The position numbers were made by a program, and so were the translations under genes. Positions 1 to 3,273 of a DNA stretch of 5,958 bases are shown one piece after another. The stretch's first letter is position 1. The number at the start of each line of letters is the position of its first letter. The stretch covers positions 1-5,958 of the forward strand of contig SLIW01000006.1 in NCBI GenBank assembly GCA_007135435.1, written 5' to 3'. The notes beneath the pieces are model-generated. The model was not told the DNA's origin and searched no databases. It saw only the letters and a program-made list of their open reading frames with translations. This DNA comes from Natronomonas sp. GTDB lineage: Archaea; Halobacteriota; Halobacteria; Halobacteriales; Haloarculaceae.

Positions 1-339
1 GAACGGGTGGGGGACGACGGCGACGCCCCCGAGGTCGCGGACCGCCGCGGCGGTCTCGCCCATGGGCCGACCGGTCTCGGGCATCTCGTCGATCCCGATC
101 CCGAGGAGGTGGCCGTGGGCGGTCGAGATCTCGACGCCGGGGATGCCGACGAGCCCGTAGGCGGGCGCCAGCTCCGCCGCCTCGACCGAGGCGTCGATGA
201 CGTCGTGGTCGGTGACGACCACCGCGTCGAGGTCGATGTCCTCGGCGTGTTCCAGGATCAGTTCCACCGGCTCGTGGCCGTCGTAGGACGCCTCGCTGTG
301 GACGTGCAGGTCCACCTCGAGGGTCGTCGATCCGCGCAT
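1..339 (-). CDS. PHP-domain metal-dependent hydrolase-like protein, 3' end outside window
   Basis: This is the N-terminal 113 residues of a PHP-superfamily protein; the frame is still open at the window edge. What I see: an HVHS motif at residues 12-15, TDHD at 43-46, GVEIST at 68-73 followed by HGH at 75-77, and PHP at 110-112 just before the cut. These are the first histidine/aspartate/glutamate metal ligands expected of the PHP fold. PHP domains are known in phosphoesterases, histidinol phosphatase and polymerase-associated domains; the substrate here cannot be told. There is no signal peptide or membrane segment, so it is probably cytoplasmic. I chose the ATG at 339 because a TATA-like element lies about 28 nt upstream and no Shine-Dalgarno site is present, which fits a leaderless transcript. 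It is divergent from the PhoU/TrkA_C gene. Stand-alone haloarchaeal PHP proteins are often a little over 200 aa, so roughly half is probably missing. Confidence 0.9.
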   Translation of the reverse strand, partial: MRGSTTLEVDLHVHSEASYDGHEPVELILEHAEDIDLDAVVVTDHDVIDASVEAAELAPAYGLVGIPGVEISTAHGHLLGIGIDEMPETGRPMGETAAAVRDLGGVAVVPHPF

Positions 340-364
340 CTACACCGGGTTGGGGCCCGACCGG

Positions 365-371
365 TAAAAGC
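365..371 (-). promoter_or_regulatory. TATA-like element of the PHP gene
   Basis: On the minus strand this reads GCTTTTA, centred about 28 nt before the ATG at 339. It is an AT-rich patch in GC-rich DNA. The spacing would put transcription start at or next to the start codon, the usual haloarchaeal leaderless arrangement. The assignment rests on spacing and composition only. Confidence 0.55.
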
Positions 372-394
372 TATCTGGAACGTTCGTGGTAACT

Positions 395-524
395 GTCCCG
401 GACGTCGTTCGTGGTCACGTGGGCAGCCACCGCCCAGCAGACCCGCAACGGTCATACAGGCTTACCCACGACCGTCAAAAACCGGGGTGGAACGCGGGGA
501 CGTAGCTGCCCGAACGTCCGGGAC
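395..524. repeat. Imperfect inverted repeat, one arm near each divergent promoter
   Basis: The left arm at 395-411 reads GTCCCGGACGTCGTTCG. Its reverse complement matches the right arm at 511-524, CGAACGTCCGGGAC, except for a 3-base deletion (ACG) in the right arm. The arms are 99 bp apart. The left arm is 56-72 nt upstream of the PHP start and the right arm 48-61 nt upstream of the start at 572, so each sits just upstream of a core promoter. This could be a pair of sites for one regulator, but it may be chance in GC-rich DNA. Confidence 0.4.
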
Positions 525-541
525 GGAGCGGGCGCAACAAG

Positions 542-548
542 GCTTTTG
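542..548 (+). promoter_or_regulatory. TATA-like element of the PhoU/TrkA_C gene
   Basis: The sequence GCTTTTG is centred about 27 nt before the ATG at 572. No Shine-Dalgarno site precedes that ATG. The arrangement matches the leaderless promoters of the other genes in this window and supports the chosen start. Confidence 0.55.
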
Positions 549-571
549 TCGACGGCTCCGGATGTTCGAGC

Positions 572-1780
572 ATGGCTGGCTTCGAGGACGAGACCGCCTC
601 CCGGCCCGTCGACTACGAGCCCCGGAGCGTCAAGGAGCTCCTGGTCGACATGAAGGACACCTCCGAGCTGCTCATCGACCTGTCGTACTCGGCGGTGCTC
701 CACGGGAGCGAGGCGCTCGCCCGGGAGGTGCTGGCGCTCGAGGAGCAGATGGACGTCCTCCAGATGCGGGTGCGGATGAGCCTGATGCTGGCGGCCCGGA
801 GCCCCGACGAGGCGGAGGCGCTGGCGCCGGTGCTCGGCGTCGCCGCCGGCGCGGACCACATCAGCGACGCCGCCGCCGACATCGCCAAGATCGTCCTCGA
901 GGACATCGGGCTCCCCGAGTCGATGCGCGCGGCGCTCCCCGACGCGATCGAGGTACTGGTCAGAGGGACCGTCGCGGCCGACTCGCCGTACGCCGGGCGG
1001 ACGCTCGTGGACGTCAACCTCGAGAGCGAGACCGGCGTGCGTATCATCGCGATCCGCCGCGGCGACGACTGGATCCACAACCCGGACCGCGACACGACCA
1101 TCGAGGCGGGGGACTCGGTGCTCCTCCGCGGGCCGGAGCGGACCCTTGGGGACGTCTACGAGACCGCCACCGGCGAGGCCTACGAGGCCCCCGAGACCCC
1201 CGAGCTCGAGGTCGACGACCTCGGGCGGGCGGTGGACTCGATCATCCTCATGAAGAACCTCTCGGAGCTAGCGGTCGACCTCGCCTATGGGAGCATCCTC
1301 TTCGACAACCGGGAGCTGGCAGAGGAGGTCCGGAACCTCGAGGTCGAGATGGACGCCCTCCGCTCGCGGTTCGAGGCGTGGGTGCTCGGCGCCGCCGCCG
1401 ACGCCGAGGACCCCGTCTCGCTGCGCGGGCTCATCCACCTCGGCGTGAGCACCGAGGTGATCAGCGACGCCGCCCTGGACATCTCCGAGGGCGTCCTCCG
1501 CGGCCTCACGGTCCACCCCGTCGTCGAGCTCGCCGTCCGCGAGTCCGACGAGATCATCGCCCGCGTCGCGGTCGAGGCCGGGAGCGCCCTCGACGGCGCC
1601 AGCATCGAGGACGGCGTCCCGGAGATGGAGGTCGGCACGAACGTCATCGCCGTCCGTCGGCCCGACGAGGGGTGGATCCTGGTCCCCGACGTCGACCTCA
1701 CGCTGCAGGCCGGCGACGTCATCATCGCCAAGGGGACCCGCACCTCCGCCGAGGAGTTCCGCGCGATGGCGGGGGCGTAA
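572..1780 (+). CDS. PhoU-like/TrkA_C tandem-repeat protein, putative cation transport regulator
   Basis: This 402-aa acidic soluble protein is built of two similar halves. Each half has a helical PhoU-like segment (about residues 17-115 and 216-313) followed by a TrkA_C (RCK_C) ligand-binding-type domain (about 120-200 and 315-400). The repeat is visible directly: TSELLIDLSYS at 30-40 matches LSELAVDLAYG at 230-240, HISDAAADI at 96-104 matches VISDAALDI at 296-304, and the end-of-domain AGDSVLLRG at 179-187 matches AGDVIIAKG at 380-388. There is no RCK_N nucleotide-binding domain, no K+ pore and no membrane helix, so it is not a channel itself. TrkA_C domains in known proteins bind ligands and gate K+ or other ion transporters. 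Eighty-one base pairs downstream lie two MgtE-like membrane genes, so a role as their cytosolic regulator is likely but inferred. The start at 572 is set by the upstream TATA-like element. Automated annotation often calls this family 'potassium channel family protein', which overstates it. Confidence 0.88.
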   Translation: MAGFEDETASRPVDYEPRSVKELLVDMKDTSELLIDLSYSAVLHGSEALAREVLALEEQMDVLQMRVRMSLMLAARSPDEAEALAPVLGVAAGADHISDAAADIAKIVLEDIGLPESMRAALPDAIEVLVRGTVAADSPYAGRTLVDVNLESETGVRIIAIRRGDDWIHNPDRDTTIEAGDSVLLRGPERTLGDVYETATGEAYEAPETPELEVDDLGRAVDSIILMKNLSELAVDLAYGSILFDNRELAEEVRNLEVEMDALRSRFEAWVLGAAADAEDPVSLRGLIHLGVSTEVISDAALDISEGVLRGLTVHPVVELAVRESDEIIARVAVEAGSALDGASIEDGVPEMEVGTNVIAVRRPDEGWILVPDVDLTLQAGDVIIAKGTRTSAEEFRAMAGA

Positions 1781-1793
1781 CGTGAGCTGGTAG

Positions 1794-1815
1794 GGCCGAC
1801 CGCAACCGGTCGGTC
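1794..1815. repeat. GC-rich hairpin between the PhoU/TrkA_C and mgtE-like genes
   Basis: CCGACCG (1796-1802) and CGGTCGG (1807-1813) form a perfect 7-bp stem with a CAAC loop. One wobble pair (1795 with 1814) and one further pair (1794 with 1815) extend it. It lies 14 bp after the stop at 1780 and about 20 bp before the TATA-like element of the next gene. No T-run follows, so it is not a typical archaeal terminator. It could be an mRNA 3'-end structure or an operator for the mgtE-like promoter. Confidence 0.4.
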
Positions 1816-1831
1816 GTGCCAGGTTCGGTGC

Positions 1832-1837
1832 GTTTAA
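1832..1837 (+). promoter_or_regulatory. TATA-like element of the mgtE-like gene pair
   Basis: The sequence GTTTAA is centred about 27 nt before the ATG at 1862, and no Shine-Dalgarno site lies before that ATG. This is the best of the TATA-like elements in the window and implies that the mgtE-like pair can be transcribed independently of the upstream PhoU/TrkA_C gene, as a leaderless message. Confidence 0.6.
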
Positions 1838-1861
1838 CACCGTCTCGGGAGTGGGCCCGAC

Positions 1862-2446
1862 ATGGACGTCCGGGAGTTCCGGTCCATCTACCGCGAGGCC
1901 CTTCCGGTGCTCCTCGTCGCCCTCGGCGGAGGGCTCTTCGCCGGACTCGTCCTCGAGGAGATCCTCGAGAGCGTCGAGCGCTTCCCCGGGCTGCTCGTGA
2001 TGGTGCCGGTCTTCCTCGCCACGCGGGGGAACGTCTACGGCGCGCTCGGTGGGCGGATCTCCAGCGGGCTCCACCAGGGGCTGATCGCCCCCCGTTTCGA
2101 GTGGAACGAACGGCTCGTCAACGCCGTGTTGGCGTCGTTCGTCAACGGCATCGGCATCTCGATCGTGATCGGGTTCCTCGCGTGGGGTGCGATGCTCACC
2201 CTCGGGAGCCAGCCGGCCCGGCTCGTCGAGCTCGTCGGCATCATGCTCATCGCCGGCGTGCTCACCTCCGTCGTGCTCATCTTCGGGCTGCTGGCGCTCA
2301 TCTTCCTGGGCTACAAGCGCGGCTACGACCCCGACAACCTGGTCGGGCCCATCGTCACCACCCTCGGCGACATCTTCGGGATGGTGTTCCTCCTGATCGC
2401 GGTCGGCGTCGTCGACGTCGCCTTCACCGCCGGGGTGATCGGCTGA
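1862..2446 (+). CDS. MgtE/SLC41-type divalent cation transporter domain, first subunit
   Basis: This 194-aa integral membrane protein corresponds to one MgtE membrane domain, with about five hydrophobic segments (near residues 14-31, 43-56, 84-112, 121-150 and 163-192). Family signs are VPVFLATRGN at 48-57 and the near-C-terminal stretch YDPDNLVGPIVTTLGD at 155-170. Asp170 aligns with the membrane Asp that lines the Mg2+ pore in characterised bacterial MgtE. The N-terminal helical and CBS domains that gate bacterial MgtE are absent; only a short cytosolic N-terminus precedes the first helix. A second MgtE domain is encoded immediately downstream, so the two probably form a heterodimer similar to the paired domains of eukaryotic SLC41. 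Mg2+ is the likely substrate from the family, but other divalent cations are possible. The start is supported by a TATA-like element about 27 nt upstream. Its stop overlaps a following ATG as TGATG. Confidence 0.87.
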   Translation: MDVREFRSIYREALPVLLVALGGGLFAGLVLEEILESVERFPGLLVMVPVFLATRGNVYGALGGRISSGLHQGLIAPRFEWNERLVNAVLASFVNGIGISIVIGFLAWGAMLTLGSQPARLVELVGIMLIAGVLTSVVLIFGLLALIFLGYKRGYDPDNLVGPIVTTLGDIFGMVFLLIAVGVVDVAFTAGVIG

Positions 2447-2455
2447 TGGGGCACG

Positions 2456-2464
2456 AGGAGGTGA
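2456..2464 (+). promoter_or_regulatory. Strong Shine-Dalgarno site for the second mgtE-like gene
   Basis: AGGAGGTGA is a nine-base match to the region complementary to the archaeal 16S rRNA 3' end, and it ends 7 nt before the ATG at 2472. It is the only clear Shine-Dalgarno site at a gene start in this window. That fits an internal operon gene, while the other starts look leaderless. It fixes the start at 2472. Confidence 0.75.
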
Positions 2465-2471
2465 CCGGCTG

Positions 2472-3056
2472 ATGGTCGCGCCGACCCCCCGCGGCTCGCT
2501 CGGCTCCTGGGAGACCCGGACCATCGTCACGAACATGTTCCCCCTCCTGGTGGTCCTCAGCGTCATCGTCCTGTGGGCCGGGATCACCCTCGAGGAGGCC
2601 GAGGAGATGCTCGCGGAGTTCGCCCTCCTGGCCATCATGGTCCCCGTCATGGTCGACATGGGCGGCAACCTCGGGGCCATCCTCTCGTCGCGGCTGACCA
2701 CCCGGCTCCACCTGGGGACCGCGAAGTTCGACCCGAGGGACCGGGTCCTCCTGGCGAACATCGCCGCCATCGTCGCCCTGGCGGCGACGATCTTCGTGGC
2801 CCTCGCGCTGGGCGCCTGGGCCATCGGCCAGGTGATCGGCGCCCAGCTCGGCCTGGCGACGCTGCTCACCATCTCGCTGATCAGCGGGATGGGGATCGCG
2901 GTCGTCGCCGTGGTGTTCAGCCTCCTCACCGCCTACGCCTCCTACCGCTTCGGCATCGACCCCGACGACACCACCATCCCCGTCGTCACCAACGTCGTCG
3001 ACGTCTTCGGGATGGTCATCTTCATCGGCGTCTCGGCGTGGATGCTGGGGTTTTAG
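2472..3056 (+). CDS. MgtE/SLC41-type divalent cation transporter domain, second subunit
   Basis: This is a second 194-aa MgtE-type membrane domain, the same length as its upstream partner but clearly diverged. After a short cytosolic N-terminus there are about five hydrophobic segments (near residues 22-38, 50-62, 92-120, 125-155 and 168-192). Family signs are [12 protein letters not shown] at 57-68, closer to the usual MgtE GGN motif than the partner's, and IDPDDTTIP at 162-170 followed by Asp177 at the position of the Mg2+-pore aspartate. There are no CBS or N domains. It follows the first subunit by 25 bp with its own strong Shine-Dalgarno site, so the two are co-transcribed and probably co-assembled. 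The stop codon is embedded in TTTTAG, whose short T-run could aid termination. The substrate is inferred from the family as Mg2+ or another divalent cation. Confidence 0.88.
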   Translation: MVAPTPRGSLGSWETRTIVTNMFPLLVVLSVIVLWAGITLEEAEEMLAEFALLAIMVPVMVDMGGNLGAILSSRLTTRLHLGTAKFDPRDRVLLANIAAIVALAATIFVALALGAWAIGQVIGAQLGLATLLTISLISGMGIAVVAVVFSLLTAYASYRFGIDPDDTTIPVVTNVVDVFGMVIFIGVSAWMLGF

Positions 3057-3081
3057 CGCCGCGCCGGGTCAACGGATCGAT

Positions 3082-3213
3082 CCCCGCGTTCGACGAGGAC
3101 GGCGGGTGCCCGCGACGATGGAGTCGGGTGGTCACGAGGAGGACGACGGGTGCCCGCGACGAGGGCGATGGATGCCCGCGACGAGGACATCGCCGGGCTG
3201 GAACGAGGCCATC
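3082..3213. repeat. Degenerate 22-bp intergenic tandem repeat, about six units
   Basis: Copies of GGGTGCCCGCGACGA start at 3104 and 3148 (identical) and at 3170 (one change, GGATG). A degenerate copy at 3126 matches 11 of 15 positions. The starts are exactly 22 bp apart. Units in the same phase at 3082 and 3192 keep mainly the GACGA/AACGA core and the following GG. The 22-bp period is about two helical turns. The tract lies between the second mgtE-like gene and the mutS promoter. It could be a slippage-born minisatellite or a set of helically phased protein-binding sites. Confidence 0.7.
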
Positions 3214-3243
3214 GCCGGGACGCCCCGGGGCCGCGTCCGGTGG

Positions 3244-3249
3244 GTATTT
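3244..3249 (+). promoter_or_regulatory. TATA-like element of mutS
   Basis: The sequence TATTTG is centred about 27 nt before the ATG at 3274, in otherwise GC-rich DNA, and there is no Shine-Dalgarno site. This supports a leaderless mutS transcript and the ATG at 3274 rather than the in-frame ATG at 3310. Confidence 0.55.
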
Positions 3250-3273
3250 GACCGCCGACTGACACACCCGTAC

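Larger units (their letters stand above)
340..571. other. Divergent intergenic region between the PHP and PhoU/TrkA_C genes
   Basis: This 232-bp region carries the promoters of both divergent genes. I find no convincing gene in it. It holds a 10-bp direct repeat CGTTCGTGGT (381-390 and 406-415), an 8-bp palindrome GAACGTTC (378-385), a 6-bp inverted repeat ACGGTC/GACCGT (448-453 and 470-475), and a longer imperfect inverted repeat (395-411 and 511-524) listed separately. Short open frames crossing it show no recognisable protein. Confidence 0.6.
3057..3273. other. Intergenic region upstream of mutS, mostly repeat
   Basis: This 217-bp stretch has no credible gene. Most of it (about 3082-3213) is a degenerate 22-bp tandem repeat. 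Then comes a GC-rich inverted repeat GGACGC (3218-3223) and GCGTCC (3233-3238) around CCCCGGGG, and then the mutS core promoter. Open frames across it on both strands are low-complexity by-products of the repeats. Confidence 0.6.

Noticed and set aside
7..1785. A 592-codon open frame on the plus strand
   Set aside because: It crosses the antisense of the PHP gene, the divergent promoters and an out-of-frame reading of the PhoU/TrkA_C gene. Its second half is an Arg/Gly/Pro-rich shadow.
1268..2929. A 553-codon open frame on the minus strand opposite the transport genes
   Set aside because: It runs antisense across three unrelated genes, has no recognisable domain, and its His/Asp/Glu/Arg-rich composition is typical of shadow frames.
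3054..3060. Terminator at the end of the second mgtE-like gene
   Set aside because: The T-run is only four bases and overlaps the stop codon, with no hairpin. It may help termination but is too weak to list as a feature.
3082..3213. Possible CRISPR array in the intergenic repeat
   Set aside because: The period is 22 bp in total with no unique spacers of CRISPR length, and there are no cas genes; it is a plain degenerate tandem repeat.
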